From contig NZ_CP106798.1 of the NCBI RefSeq assembly GCF_025642155.1, forward strand, positions 5,642,001-5,706,000: DNA of 64,000 nt, in the 5' to 3' direction. A program made the position numbers and the translations under genes. Below are positions 44,544-53,466 of this stretch, in pieces (position 1 is the first letter of the stretch; each line of letters starts with the position of its first letter). This stretch comes from Streptomyces sp. HUAS 15-9 (lineage in GTDB: Bacteria; Actinomycetota; Actinomycetes; Streptomycetales; Streptomycetaceae). The notes beneath the pieces are model-generated. The model had not been told where the DNA came from. It worked only from the letters and a program-made list of their open reading frames with translations, and did not search any database.

Positions 44544-45404
44544 CTACGCCAACCCCCTGCGCGCGACTGTCGGCGCGCGGTGACCCGTGATCGACGTCAC
44601 CATGTCCAGGACCTGCTTCGTCTCGGCCACCTCGTGGACCCGGTACACCTGGGCGCCGAGCCACGCGGACACCGCGGTCGTCGCCAGTGTCCCCAACACC
44701 CGCTCCTTCACGGGCCGGTCCAGTGTCTCCCCGACGAAGTCCTTGTTGGACAGCGACACCAGCACCGGCCATCCCGTGGCCACCATCTCGTCCAGCCGCC
44801 GGGTCGCCTCAAGGCTGTGCCGGGTGTTCTTCCCGAAGTCGTGACCGGGGTCGATCATCACCGACTCGCGGGGCACACCCAGTGCCACCGCACGCTCGGC
44901 CAGTCCCACGGTCACCCGGAGAATGTCGGCCATGACGTCGTCGTACGTCACCCGGTGCGGCCGGGTCCGCGGCTCGGCGCCCCCCGCGTGCGTGCACACC
45001 AGCCCCACCCGGTACCGCGCCGCGACCTCGGCCAGCGCCGGGTCCACCCCGCCCCAGGCGTCGTTCAGCAGATCCGCCCCGGCCTCGCACACGGCCTGCC
45101 CGACCTCGGCCCGCCAGGTGTCCACGCTGATGATCACGTCGGGGAACCGCCGCCGTACCTCGGCCACGAAGCCGACCGTGCGCCGCGCCTCCTCCTCGGC
45201 GCTCACCTCGTCCCCGGGCCCGGCCTTCACCCCGCCGATGTCGATGATCGCGGCACCCTCGGCCACCGCCTGCTCGACGCGCGCGAGCGCCGGCTCGTCA
45301 CGGAAGGTCGCCCCCTGGTCGTAGAAGGAGTCCGGGGTCCGGTTCACGATCGCCATGATCACCGGCTCGTGCGGCTCGAATTCCCGCCTGCCCAGCCTGA
45401 GCAT
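44544..45404 (-). CDS. folP2: FolP2-type dihydropteroate synthase homologue
   Basis: 286 residues from ATG 45404. TIM-barrel DHPS family: loop 1 MAIVNRTPDSFYDQGATF, DIGGVKAGPG, SVDTWRAEVGQAVCEAGADL, and IDPGHDFGKNTRHSLE. In true DHPS loop 1 is usually NVTPDSFSDGG; the NRTPDSFYD and GGVKAGPG forms are those of mycobacterial FolP2 (Rv1207), reported not to have DHPS activity. It is therefore better seen as a paralogue of unknown reaction than as the sulfonamide target. Confidence 0.85.
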   Translation of the reverse strand: MLRLGRREFEPHEPVIMAIVNRTPDSFYDQGATFRDEPALARVEQAVAEGAAIIDIGGVKAGPGDEVSAEEEARRTVGFVAEVRRRFPDVIISVDTWRAEVGQAVCEAGADLLNDAWGGVDPALAEVAARYRVGLVCTHAGGAEPRTRPHRVTYDDVMADILRVTVGLAERAVALGVPRESVMIDPGHDFGKNTRHSLEATRRLDEMVATGWPVLVSLSNKDFVGETLDRPVKERVLGTLATTAVSAWLGAQVYRVHEVAETKQVLDMVTSITGHRAPTVARRGLA

Positions 45405-45541
45405 CCCCTGTGACCTCTTCCAGTGAGTCCCGCTTGTGTCCCGCCCCGCGCCCGCCTGTGACCCTAACTGTCAGACTCGCATGGCACGATCGGAGCGAGA
45501 GACTTTCGAGACCGAGTACTACAGAGCGTGGGGACCCAGCG

Positions 45542-45898
45542 ATGGTTATGTTCTTGTTCCTGGTCATCGCGCTCGCCGTCGTGGTCGCCGCGGTGACACT
45601 CGCCGTGGTGGGCGGCGGCGAGGGCGCCACCGGCCCCCTGCCCGAGGTCGCGCCCGAGCGCCTCGACGACTCGCTGCCCCCGGACCGCCCCCTCGGCCGC
45701 GCGGACGTGGAGAGCCTCCGCTTCCCGCTCGCCCCCCGCGGCTACCGCATGGCGGACGTGGACGACGCCCTCGGCCGCCTCGGCGCCGAACTCGCCGAGC
45801 GGGACGCCCGTATCGCGGACCTGGAGTCCGCGCTGGCCGGTGCCCAGGCCGCCGCGCACGTCCGGCTGGACAAGCCCGGCCAGGGGGACCAGCGGTGA
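45542..45898 (+). CDS. DivIVA-domain membrane protein
   Basis: 118 residues from ATG 45542 (GGGGA upstream). One N-terminal helix (MFLFLVIALAVVVAAVTLAV), a short linker, then the DivIVA-type segment SLRFPLAPRGYRMADVDDAL followed by a coiled-coil (AELAERDARIADLESALAGA). It probably localises to the membrane at curved or growing zones. It overlaps tagA by 4 bases. Confidence 0.82.
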   Translation: MVMFLFLVIALAVVVAAVTLAVVGGGEGATGPLPEVAPERLDDSLPPDRPLGRADVESLRFPLAPRGYRMADVDDALGRLGAELAERDARIADLESALAGAQAAAHVRLDKPGQGDQR

Positions 45899-46491
45899 GC
45901 GACGGCACCGCCCTGGCCGGCCCCGACGGCACGCCGCGCTGCCCGTGGGCGCTGTCCACCGACGACTATGTGACGTACCACGACGAGGAGTGGGGCCGCG
46001 CCGTCCACGGCGACGACGCGCTCTACGAGCGCCTCAGCCTGGAGGCCTTCCAGTCGGGCCTGTCGTGGATCACGATCCTGCGCCGCCGGCCGGGCTTCAG
46101 GGCCGCTTTCGCCGACTTCAGGATCGAAAAGGTCGCGGCCTTCACGGACGACGACCGCGAACGCCTCCTCGTGGACCCCGGCATCATCCGCAACCGCGCC
46201 AAGATCGACGCCACCCTCGCCAACGCGCGCGTGCTCGCCGAGTGGTCCCCGGGCGAGCTGGACAGCCTGATCTGGTCCCACGCCCCCGACCCGGCCGCCC
46301 GTCCGGCCCCGAAGACGCTCTCCGACGTCCCCGCGGTCACCCCGCAGTCCACGGCCCTGTCCAAGGCCCTCAAGAAGCGGGGCCTGCGCTTCATAGGCCC
46401 GACGACGGCTTACGCGCTGATGCAGGCGTGCGGACTGGTCAACGACCACCTGGAAGGCTGCGCGAGCCGGAACACCCCGACCGGCGGGTGA
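45895..46491 (+). CDS. tagA: DNA-3-methyladenine glycosylase I
   Basis: 198 residues from GTG 45895, overlapping the upstream stop (GTGA). Base-excision repair enzyme removing 3-methyladenine. Family strings: RCPWALSTDDYVTYHDEEWG, LSLEAFQSGLSWITILRRRP, FADFRIEKVAAF, and LRFIGPTTAYALMQACGLVN with the zinc ligand set (Cys near the start, His and Cys in VNDHLEGCASR). It has the same place as Rv1210 in M. tuberculosis. Confidence 0.94.
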   Translation: MSDGTALAGPDGTPRCPWALSTDDYVTYHDEEWGRAVHGDDALYERLSLEAFQSGLSWITILRRRPGFRAAFADFRIEKVAAFTDDDRERLLVDPGIIRNRAKIDATLANARVLAEWSPGELDSLIWSHAPDPAARPAPKTLSDVPAVTPQSTALSKALKKRGLRFIGPTTAYALMQACGLVNDHLEGCASRNTPTGG

Positions 46492-46577
46492 GGACGAGGC
46501 GGCTCGCCGTTCGGGCCGCAGCGGGGGTGCGGGGGCGGCAGCCCCGGCACGCACCCGTCTCGGCCGACGGCCGTCCG

Positions 46578-47381
46578 TCACCGGCCCAGATACTTCGGCT
46601 TCTCCTTGTTCACGAACGCCTGCACCGCGATCGCGTGGTCCTCGGACCTGCCCGCACGGGTCTGCAGCTCGTCCTCCTTGTCCAGCGTCTCGTCCAGGGA
46701 GTGCGTGAGCCCGAAGGCGACCGACTCCTTGAGCGCCGCGTAGGACACCGTCGGTCCGTCGGCCAATTTCCGGGCGACTTTCTCGGCCTCGGCCCGCAGC
46801 TCGGCGGCCGGCACGAGCCGGTTGGCGATACCGAGCTCGTACGCGTCCTGCGCGCTGATGTTGCGCGGGAAGAGCAGCAGGTCCGCGGCGCGCGAGGGGC
46901 CCACGACCCGCGGCAGCGTCCAGGAGATCCCGGAGTCGGCGGTCAGCGCCACCCCGGCGAACGACGTGTTGAAGGCCGCGGTGTCCGCCACCACTCGGTA
47001 GTCCGCCGCCAGCGCGAAACCGAAGCCGGCCCCGGCCGCGACCCCGTTCACCGCCGCGACGACCGGCTTCGCAGCCCCGGTGAGGGCCCGCACGATGGGG
47101 TTGTAGTGCTCCTTCACCGTGGTCATCGTCTGCCCGGCCCCCGTCTCGCGGTCGGCCGCGAGCAGCCCGATGTGTTCCTTGAGGTCCTGGCCCACGCAGA
47201 ACGCCCGGTCCCCGGCGGCGGTGAGCAGGATCGCCCGTACGGACGCGTCGCCCGCCGCCTCCTGTGCCGCGTCCCGCAGGGCGACCTTGGCCGCGATGTT
47301 CAGCGCGTTCATCGCCTCGGGGCGGTTCAGCGTGATCGTCGCGAGCCCGTCGGTCACCTCGTAGAGCACGGTGTCGGCCAT
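46578..47381 (-). CDS. Enoyl-CoA hydratase/isomerase family protein (PaaG-like)
   Basis: 267 residues from ATG 47381 with AGAGGGGATA upstream. Crotonase fold: LATITLNRPEAMNALN, oxyanion-hole strings CVGQDLKEH and AAVNGVAAGAGFGFALAADY, then DSGISWTLPRVVGPSRAADL, where Asp replaces the second catalytic Glu as in PaaG-type isomerases. Probable role in phenylacetate or fatty-acyl-CoA breakdown. An inverted repeat operator-like site lies 31 bases upstream. Confidence 0.87.
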   Translation of the reverse strand: MADTVLYEVTDGLATITLNRPEAMNALNIAAKVALRDAAQEAAGDASVRAILLTAAGDRAFCVGQDLKEHIGLLAADRETGAGQTMTTVKEHYNPIVRALTGAAKPVVAAVNGVAAGAGFGFALAADYRVVADTAAFNTSFAGVALTADSGISWTLPRVVGPSRAADLLLFPRNISAQDAYELGIANRLVPAAELRAEAEKVARKLADGPTVSYAALKESVAFGLTHSLDETLDKEDELQTRAGRSEDHAIAVQAFVNKEKPKYLGR

Positions 47382-47411
47382 GGCGTATCCCCTCTGGTGT
47401 GGCGGCTCTGA

Positions 47412-47427
47412 CGTACCGCTCGGTACG
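47412..47427. promoter_or_regulatory. Operator-like palindrome CGTACCG-CT-CGGTACG
   Basis: Perfect 7-base arms, 31 bases upstream of the enoyl-CoA hydratase start. The ACCG-NN-CGGT core is typical of TetR-family operators at acyl-CoA metabolism genes. Assignment to a regulator is inference. Confidence 0.45.
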
Positions 47428-47612
47428 CCGTTGTCTGAGGACAGCATGGCGGAGAACCCCGTCCACGGGCCGGACCCGACGTGTGACCTGCGTCAAAGAA
47501 ATCCGCCACGGTTTTCGTCGGCCGATGTCCGTGCGGTGGCGCAGTATCGCAGTCACATCGCCGAATTGAGTGGTTTTGCTCGCGCGCGTTGCCCAAGCGA
47601 TGCCGACTGATG

Positions 47613-47643
47613 TTGGTCATCGGGTCCTGAGATGCGGGATAAT
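47613..47643 (+). promoter_or_regulatory. Possible housekeeping promoter for the DUF3117 gene
   Basis: TTGGTC (47613-47618) and GATAAT (47638-47643) separated by 19 bases, 110 bases before the gene. The spacer is slightly long. The rest of 47428-47612 shows nothing I recognise. Confidence 0.35.
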
Positions 47644-47752
47644 GGCTTGGAAGCAATGTGTTCGATGCCGGTGTCGCGTGTCCCACACGGATCGCGCGTG
47701 CCCTCCAGGGCCGTCGGCAGACGATGAGCTGGTTTCAGGAAGGGGAACGAGC

Positions 47753-47920
47753 ATGGCGGCCATGAAGCCGCGGACGGGCGATGGCCCGCTCGAGGTGACC
47801 AAGGAGGGGCGGGGCATCGTCATGCGCGTTCCGCTCGAAGGCGGCGGTCGGCTCGTCGTCGAGCTGACCCCTGACGAGGCCGAGGCGCTCGGCGACGCCC
47901 TCAAGAAGGTCGTCGTCTGA
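47753..47920 (+). CDS. DUF3117 protein
   Basis: 55 residues from ATG 47753 with AGGAAGGGGAA upstream. The entire sequence is the family: MAAMKPRTGDGPLEVTKEGR, then GIVMRVPLEGGGRLVVELTP and DEAEALGDALKKVV. Highly conserved in Actinobacteria (Rv1211 in M. tuberculosis, also next to tagA). Function unknown. A strong terminator follows. Confidence 0.93.
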   Translation: MAAMKPRTGDGPLEVTKEGRGIVMRVPLEGGGRLVVELTPDEAEALGDALKKVVV

Positions 47921-47942
47921 GGCGCCAGCGACCATACCCTTT

Positions 47943-47980
47943 CAGCTGCCCCGGCACCGTACGCGGTGCCGGGGCAGCTG
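47943..47980 (+). terminator. Terminator of the DUF3117 gene
   Basis: Perfect 17-base stem CAGCTGCCCCGGCACCG (47943-47959), loop TACG, complement 47964-47980, followed by CGTTCC. Confidence 0.85.
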
Positions 47981-48031
47981 CGTTCCGGGGTGTACGTCCG
48001 TCAACCGCGCGCATACCGCCGGGCGCCGCGG

Positions 48032-48069
48032 TCAGCGCTTGACGGCGTACTCAGCGCTTGACGGCGCAC
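48032..48069. repeat. 19-base tandem duplication at the end of the O-methyltransferase gene
   Basis: TCAGCGCTTGACGGCGTAC (48032-48050) is followed directly by the same sequence with one change (48051-48069). Each copy contains the gene's final codons and stop on the minus strand. Confidence 0.9.
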
Positions 48070-48683
48070 AGCAGGCCGTCGCCCACCGGCAGCAGTGAGG
48101 GCACCAGCTCCGGGTTCTCGCGCACCGTCCGCAGCAGCTCGCGCAGCCGCAGCACCTCCGTGGGCTGCGGTCCCGAGTCGACCGTCCGGCCGTTGCCGAA
48201 GACGCCCTCGAAGGCCACCACGCCACCCGGCCGGAGCAGACGCAACGATTCGGCGAGATAGTCCAGGTACTCCAGGCGGTCGCCGTCACAGAAGACGAGG
48301 TCGTAGCCGGCGTCCGCGAGCCGGGGCAGGACGTCCAGGGCGCGGCCGGGGATGAAGCGGGCCCGGTTGCTGGCGAAGCCGCAGGCACGGAAGGCCTGCC
48401 GGGCGAACTGCTGGTGCTCCGGCTCGGGGTCCACGGTGGTCAGCACGCCGTCCGGCCGCATGCCGTTCAGCAGATGGATCCCCGACACCCCGCAGCCGGT
48501 GCCGATCTCCGCGACCGCCTTGGCGTCCACGGAGGCGGCGAGCAGACGCAGCGCGGCGCCCGTGCCGGGCGACACCGAGCGCAGGCCCGCCTCCCGGGCC
48601 CGCTCACGGGCCCAGCGAAGCGCGTCGTCCTCGGCGACAAAGGCGTCGGCGAACGCCCAGCTCGTCTGCCGGTTGCCGGTAAT
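48051..48683 (-). CDS. Predicted O-methyltransferase, apparent ATT start
   Basis: 210 residues if started at ATT 48683. SAM-binding motif I is AVAEIGTGCGVSGIHLLNGM, followed by VLTTVDPEPEHQQFARQAF and YDLVFCDGDRLEYLDYL, the Rv1220c-type O-methyltransferase family. The N-terminal segment NRQTSWAFADAFVAEDDALR corresponds to the conserved first helix of that family, but no ATG, GTG, TTG or CTG lies in frame upstream before TAA. ATT has AGGAG six bases before it. The first conventional start, GTG 48575, would remove about 36 conserved residues. It lies divergent to the ECF sigma gene, as in M. tuberculosis. Confidence 0.85.
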   Translation of the reverse strand: MTGNRQTSWAFADAFVAEDDALRWARERAREAGLRSVSPGTGAALRLLAASVDAKAVAEIGTGCGVSGIHLLNGMRPDGVLTTVDPEPEHQQFARQAFRACGFASNRARFIPGRALDVLPRLADAGYDLVFCDGDRLEYLDYLAESLRLLRPGGVVAFEGVFGNGRTVDSGPQPTEVLRLRELLRTVRENPELVPSLLPVGDGLLCAVKR

Positions 48684-48807
48684 GACCCTCTCCTGTCCCC
48701 GTGGTTGCCTCGGCGTGACTGTATCCGTTGGCCCCGGGAACCCGCAGATGGGACCGGGCGTTTAAAGGGATGAGCGAGTGGTGGGGGGACCCGACGGGGG
48801 GTAAGGG

Positions 48808-49701
48808 ATGGACCAGGACGCCGAGCAAGTGCTGACGCAGCCGTATGAGCCGTATCAGCCCAGATCAAATTCTCGTAAAACCGCTTATCCGGAGCTAACG
48901 GGCGAGGTGGCTATGGTAGGGGCTCCACTGGACACCACCAGAGCCGACAGGGGAGGTGCGGCTGAGCCTGTGGATCGGGGAGGAGTGCTACGGCGCTTTC
49001 TCGGATCGGCGGGCAGGCCGAAATCCGTGAACGACACCGCTGCTGACCCCAGCCACGCCGCTGGTTCCGCCGCCGGACCGGACCGAACCGCGACGTTCTC
49101 CACCGACGCGGACGCTCAGGCATGGACTCCGCCCACGTGGGAGGAGATCGTCAGCACGCACAGCGGCCGGGTCTACCGCCTGGCCTACCGCCTCACGGGC
49201 AACCAGCACGACGCCGAGGACCTCACCCAGGAGGTCTTCGTCCGTGTCTTCCGCTCCCTGTCGACCTACACGCCGGGCACCTTCGAGGGCTGGCTGCACC
49301 GCATCACCACGAACCTGTTCCTGGACATGGTCCGGCGCAAGCAGCGCATCCGCTTCGACGCCCTGGGCGAGGACGCGGCAGAGCGTCTGCCCAGCAAGGA
49401 GCCGACCCCGCAGCAGGTGTTCAACGACGCCCACTTCGACGCGGACGTCCAGCAGGCCCTCGACACCCTCGCGCCCGAGTTCCGCGCCGCGGTCGTCCTG
49501 TGCGACATCGAAGGACTGTCGTACGAGGAGATCGCCGCGACCCTCGGCGTGAAGCTGGGCACGGTCCGCTCCCGGATCCACCGCGGCCGCTCACAGCTGC
49601 GCAAGGCCCTCGCCCACCGTTCCCCTCAGGCCCGGGCCGCCGAGCGGCGCTCGTTCGTGGCTCGCGTGCCCGCACTGGGAGGAGGGGGCGCGCCCGCGTG
49701 A
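48808..49701 (+). CDS. ECF sigma factor of the mycobacterial SigE type
   Basis: 297 residues from ATG 48808 (GTAAGGG upstream); ATG 48913 is an alternative and would give about 262. A disordered N-terminus of about 95 residues precedes sigma region 2 ([60 protein letters not shown]) and region 4 ([40 protein letters not shown]). It directs transcription of envelope-stress genes in mycobacteria. It overlaps its anti-sigma gene by 4 bases. This is not the S. coelicolor gene named sigE (cell-wall CseABC system), so no symbol is given. Confidence 0.9.
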   Translation: MDQDAEQVLTQPYEPYQPRSNSRKTAYPELTGEVAMVGAPLDTTRADRGGAAEPVDRGGVLRRFLGSAGRPKSVNDTAADPSHAAGSAAGPDRTATFSTDADAQAWTPPTWEEIVSTHSGRVYRLAYRLTGNQHDAEDLTQEVFVRVFRSLSTYTPGTFEGWLHRITTNLFLDMVRRKQRIRFDALGEDAAERLPSKEPTPQQVFNDAHFDADVQQALDTLAPEFRAAVVLCDIEGLSYEEIAATLGVKLGTVRSRIHRGRSQLRKALAHRSPQARAAERRSFVARVPALGGGGAPA

Positions 49702-50669
49702 GTGGATCACGACCCAAACCTGCCGGGCCACGCCTCGCAGAGCAGCACCTGGGAGACCGGCTCTCCGCCCTCGTGGACGGGGAACTCGGTCATGAGTCGC
49801 GTGACCGCGTCCTGGCCCACCTCGCCACCTGCCCCAAGTGCAAGGCGGAGGCGGACGCCCAGCGCCGGCTGAAGAACGTCTTCGCGGAGGCGGCCCCGCC
49901 CCCGCCGTCCGAGAGCTTCCTGGCCCGCCTCCAGGAACTCCCCGGTGGCGGCGACGATGACGACAGAGGCTCGCCGCTGGGCGGCACCGGCCTGTCCGGA
50001 CGTACCTCCGACACCGGGGGCTTCGGGATGAGACGCCCCGACCGGTTCGAGTTCGGCTATGTCCCCGCCGCCCACACCTCACCCTCCGCCGCCGAGGGCG
50101 GCTTCCGCATCCACCCCGTCGGCCGCCCCGACGCCGACCGGTCCGCCTCGCGCGGGCTGCGGTTCGCGTTCGTCGCGGCCGGGGCGGTGTCCCTGGCCGC
50201 GGTCGCGCTGGGCGGCGTGACCACGGGCATCCCGGGCGACACGGCGGCGGACGCCCGCGGCGGTTCCGGCAACGGCAGCAATGTCACCCCGGCCCGCACC
50301 CAGGGCGGAGGACCGGCGTCCGCGCCCGACACCCAGCGCCGCCGCTCGGCCGGGCCGCTGCTCGCCCAGGGCACGCTGCTCGGAGGGACTCCCGCGGTGC
50401 CGACCTCGATGTCCGCGCCTCTGGTGCCCGGGGTGCCGTCCCCCGCCACCGGGCAGGGCCAGGACGCCATGCACAAGCTGACCGCGCCCGTCGAGGCCGG
50501 CGCGGCCGCCATGTCCCCGTTGATACGTCCGCTCGGTACGACCCCGCCGGTCGCCCTGACCTCGTGGTCCTCGGCCCCCGAGGTCACCGGCCCCGGCCTG
50601 CTCGCCGCACCCGTCCCCGACACCACCTCCGCTCCCACCCCCTCCTCCCCGTCTCACACGGCCCCCTGA
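49698..50669 (+). CDS. Zinc-binding membrane anti-sigma factor (RseA-like)
   Basis: 323 residues from GTG 49698, coupled to the sigma gene. The N-terminal ZAS domain has [20 protein letters not shown] and the metal motif HLATCPKC (H-x3-C-x2-C) near residues 41-48. After a Pro/Gly linker there is one helix near residue 155 ([20 protein letters not shown]) and an extracytoplasmic Pro/Ala-rich tail. It should hold the sigma factor inactive at the membrane. It corresponds by position to Rv1222. Confidence 0.87.
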   Translation: MSGSRPKPAGPRLAEQHLGDRLSALVDGELGHESRDRVLAHLATCPKCKAEADAQRRLKNVFAEAAPPPPSESFLARLQELPGGGDDDDRGSPLGGTGLSGRTSDTGGFGMRRPDRFEFGYVPAAHTSPSAAEGGFRIHPVGRPDADRSASRGLRFAFVAAGAVSLAAVALGGVTTGIPGDTAADARGGSGNGSNVTPARTQGGGPASAPDTQRRRSAGPLLAQGTLLGGTPAVPTSMSAPLVPGVPSPATGQGQDAMHKLTAPVEAGAAAMSPLIRPLGTTPPVALTSWSSAPEVTGPGLLAAPVPDTTSAPTPSSPSHTAP

Positions 50670-50779
50670 CCGGTCGCTGCGCGCTGTCCCCCGAACCTGG
50701 TTGAATCCGGTGAGCGCCGTGCCCGCGGCGAAGTTTCCGGGCGCGGAGTCGACGTTCCGCGGCCGGCTGTGGGGAGAGC

Positions 50780-52573
50780 ATGAACGAGGGAAAACCGACG
50801 AAGCCCGCCAAGGCGAAGTGGTGGAGTCGGCCTCGGCCGCAGGTTCCGGAGGCCGGGGACGCCCCGGCCGCGGTTCCGGTGCCGGACGACAATGAGGTTG
50901 ACTTCGAGCCGGCCCGCCCCGCGCCTCCCGCCGACGGCGACTTCGAACTCGAGGCGCCCTCGCGTCCGGACCCGGAGCACGACGCGGGCTTCCCCGGGCA
51001 GGGCGTCGAGGAGCGAGTCGACACACCGGCCGCGCTCGACGCCCCCCGGCTCGACGCGGCGCCCGGCACCGCCGCGCCCGAGCCCGGCGCTCCCGCAGTA
51101 CCGTCCGCCACCGACCGACCCAGGCCGCTGCACGACCCCGACCCGTACAGCACGCCGCCGTACGGCAAGCCGGGCCCCTGGGCACCCGCTCCACCGGTCC
51201 AGCATCCGGCGGCCACACCCGCGCACGGCACGACGCTGCCCACGCCCGCCCCCGGGCCGCCGCACGCCTCGCACGGCTCACCGGTCCCCGCCCCGGCGAC
51301 CCCCGTGCCCCACGACGCACCGCTCCCGCCCCCCGCGGAACAGGCCGTCACCCCGCATCCCGATCCCTGGCACCGCTACGACCCCTGGTCCGCCGCCCAG
51401 GCATCCGCCCACGCCCCCCTCCAGCAGAACGGTGCCGCGGTCCCCACCCAGCAGCAGCGCCGCAAGCGGGCCAGGCGGGCCCTCGTCGGTGGGGCCCTGG
51501 TGCTCGCCCTCGTCTCCGGGGCCGCCGGCGGGGCCGTGGGGGCCTATCTGGAGCGCAACGGCGGCGTGGGGGGCATTCAGCTGCCGCAGACGGGCAAGGT
51601 GCCGGCCGGGCGGGCGCCGGACAGCGTGGCCGGCATCGCCGCCCGTGCGCTGCCGAGCGTGGTCACGCTCCATGTGACAGGCAGCAACGAGCAGGGCACC
51701 GGCACGGGCTTCGTGCTCGACACACGCGGCCACATCCTCACCAACAACCATGTCGTCGAGTTCGCCGCGTCGGGCGGCGAGATATCGGTGACCTTCAGCA
51801 GCGGGGACACCGCCAAGGCCAGGATCGTCGGCCGGGACACCGGCTACGATCTCGCCGTCGTGCAGGTGACCGGGGTGCACGGGCTCAAGCCCCTGTCGCT
51901 CGGCAACTCCGACAACGTCCAGGTCGGCGACCCGGTCGTCGCCATCGGCGCCCCCTTCGACCTCGCCAACACCGTCACCTCCGGCATCATCAGCGCCAAG
52001 GAGCGGCCCATCACGGCCGGCGGGGAGAGCGAGGACGGGAGCGACGTGTCGTACGTCGACGCCCTGCAGACCGACGCGCCCATCAACCCCGGCAACTCGG
52101 GCGGACCCCTCCTCGACTCGCAGGCCCATGTCATCGGCATCAACTCCGCCATACGGTCCGCCGACAGCGCCTCGGGCTCGGGAGACGGGCAGGCCGGCTC
52201 GATCGGCCTGGGCTTCGCCATCCCGGTCAACCAGGCCAGGCGGGTCGCCGAGGAACTGATCAACAAGGGGAAGGCGACCCACCCGGTCATCGGGATCACT
52301 CTCGACATGGGCTACACGGGCGACGGGGCCCGTATCGGCGTCAAGGGCGCCAAGGGCTCACCCGCGGTCGCCACCGGCGGGCCCGGCGACCGGGCCGGAC
52401 TCCGGTCGGGCGATGTCATCACCGAGGTGGATGGCCAGCCGGTCCACTCGGGGGAGGAACTGATCGTGAAGACCCGGGCCCACCGCCCCGGCGACCGGCT
52501 GCGGCTGACCGTCGAGCGCGACGGCGGGCACAGGTCGGTCGCGCTGGTGCTCGGATCGTCCGACCACAGCTGA
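50780..52573 (+). CDS. HtrA/DegP-type membrane serine protease with PDZ domain
   Basis: 597 residues from ATG 50780. A cytoplasmic Pro-rich region of about 230 residues, one helix (ALVGGALVLALVSGAAGGAV, about 235-256), then the trypsin-fold protease: His in ILTNNHVVEFA (about 322), Asp in GYDLAVVQV (about 357), Ser in INPGNSGGPLLD (about 441). A C-terminal PDZ domain follows (GGPGDRAGLRSGDVITEVDG). It degrades or refolds exported proteins; in M. tuberculosis the HtrA encoded here interacts with RseA. It begins 110 bases after the anti-sigma gene. Confidence 0.9.
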   Translation: MNEGKPTKPAKAKWWSRPRPQVPEAGDAPAAVPVPDDNEVDFEPARPAPPADGDFELEAPSRPDPEHDAGFPGQGVEERVDTPAALDAPRLDAAPGTAAPEPGAPAVPSATDRPRPLHDPDPYSTPPYGKPGPWAPAPPVQHPAATPAHGTTLPTPAPGPPHASHGSPVPAPATPVPHDAPLPPPAEQAVTPHPDPWHRYDPWSAAQASAHAPLQQNGAAVPTQQQRRKRARRALVGGALVLALVSGAAGGAVGAYLERNGGVGGIQLPQTGKVPAGRAPDSVAGIAARALPSVVTLHVTGSNEQGTGTGFVLDTRGHILTNNHVVEFAASGGEISVTFSSGDTAKARIVGRDTGYDLAVVQVTGVHGLKPLSLGNSDNVQVGDPVVAIGAPFDLANTVTSGIISAKERPITAGGESEDGSDVSYVDALQTDAPINPGNSGGPLLDSQAHVIGINSAIRSADSASGSGDGQAGSIGLGFAIPVNQARRVAEELINKGKATHPVIGITLDMGYTGDGARIGVKGAKGSPAVATGGPGDRAGLRSGDVITEVDGQPVHSGEELIVKTRAHRPGDRLRLTVERDGGHRSVALVLGSSDHS

Positions 52574-52776
52574 CAGAGACCTCACAGGTGAAGCCCGGCA
52601 CATGGCCCCACAAGGCAAATAACCCCAAAAACCGGTGCGCTACACGCGCTCGGACACCTCGGGACGGTACCGGTCGGACAGGTCCGCCGGGTACCGTGGA
52701 CCCGGCCCGGACCACGGAACACCAGTGACACAGACCGCCGAGGGCCGAGGACCGAGGACATCGCAAGGAGCTTCAG

Positions 52777-53223
52777 GTGTTCAATGACATAGGACCGCTC
52801 GAGCTGGTCACGATCGTCGTGCTCGCCGTGCTCGTCTTCGGTCCGGACAAGCTCCCGAAGGTCATCCAGGACGTCACGCGTACCATCCGGAAGATCCGCG
52901 AGTTCTCGGAGAGCGCCAAGCACGACATCCGGTCCGAGCTGGGCCCGGAGTTCAAGGACTTCGAGTTCGAGGACCTCAACCCCAAGACGTTCATCCGCAA
53001 GCAGCTGGACAACGACGACCTGGGGCTGACGGAGATCCGCAACGGCTTCGACCTGAAGAAGGAGATGGCCGAGGTCACGGACGCGGTCAACAGCCGCGCC
53101 ACGGACTCGTCCTCGTCCCCTTCGTCCTCCTCGTCCTCGTCCGGTGGCCGCATCGACATGACGAAGAAGCCCGAAGACCCCGCCAAGGACGAGCGCCCGC
53201 CCTTCGACGCGGACGCCACCTGA
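52777..53223 (+). CDS. tatB: Twin-arginine translocase subunit TatB
   Basis: 148 residues from GTG 52777 with AAGGAG upstream. N-terminal helix and hinge MFNDIGPLELVTIVVLAVLV then FGPDKLPKVIQDVTRTIRKI, the TatB signature with Glu at position 9. A charged amphipathic region and a Ser-rich, acidic tail follow. It recognises folded Tat substrates with TatC. The 203-base gap before it contains an imperfect ACGGTACC...GGGTACCGT inverted repeat (about 52665-52698), probably a terminator for htrA. Confidence 0.92.
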   Translation: MFNDIGPLELVTIVVLAVLVFGPDKLPKVIQDVTRTIRKIREFSESAKHDIRSELGPEFKDFEFEDLNPKTFIRKQLDNDDLGLTEIRNGFDLKKEMAEVTDAVNSRATDSSSSPSSSSSSSGGRIDMTKKPEDPAKDERPPFDADAT

Positions 53224-53246
53224 CCGTCCTACGCCCGTGAACTGCG

Positions 53247-53274
53247 CGTCCCGGTGCGCCCCTGCGCCGGGACG
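53247..53274 (+). terminator. Hairpin downstream of tatB
   Basis: CGTCCCGG (53247-53254) and CCGGGACG (53267-53274) with an inner TGCG/CGCC region; followed by TGACGCGTTT. The rest of the 53275-53466 gap shows no gene or motif I recognise. Confidence 0.55.
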
Positions 53275-53466
53275 TGACGCGTTTCATACCGCGCATGCGC
53301 CCCGTGCGACGTGAACCGGCCGCGCGTGCGACCCACGCGGCGGGCGGTTTCCCTGCTGCTCGTGGCGGTGTGGATATGCTGCCGAGTTGTTGTGCGGACC
53401 GGACGAGTACGCCCGAAGGGGGGCGGGCCACCCCGGTCCGACGAGAGCGAGGAGGCGTCCGGGCAC

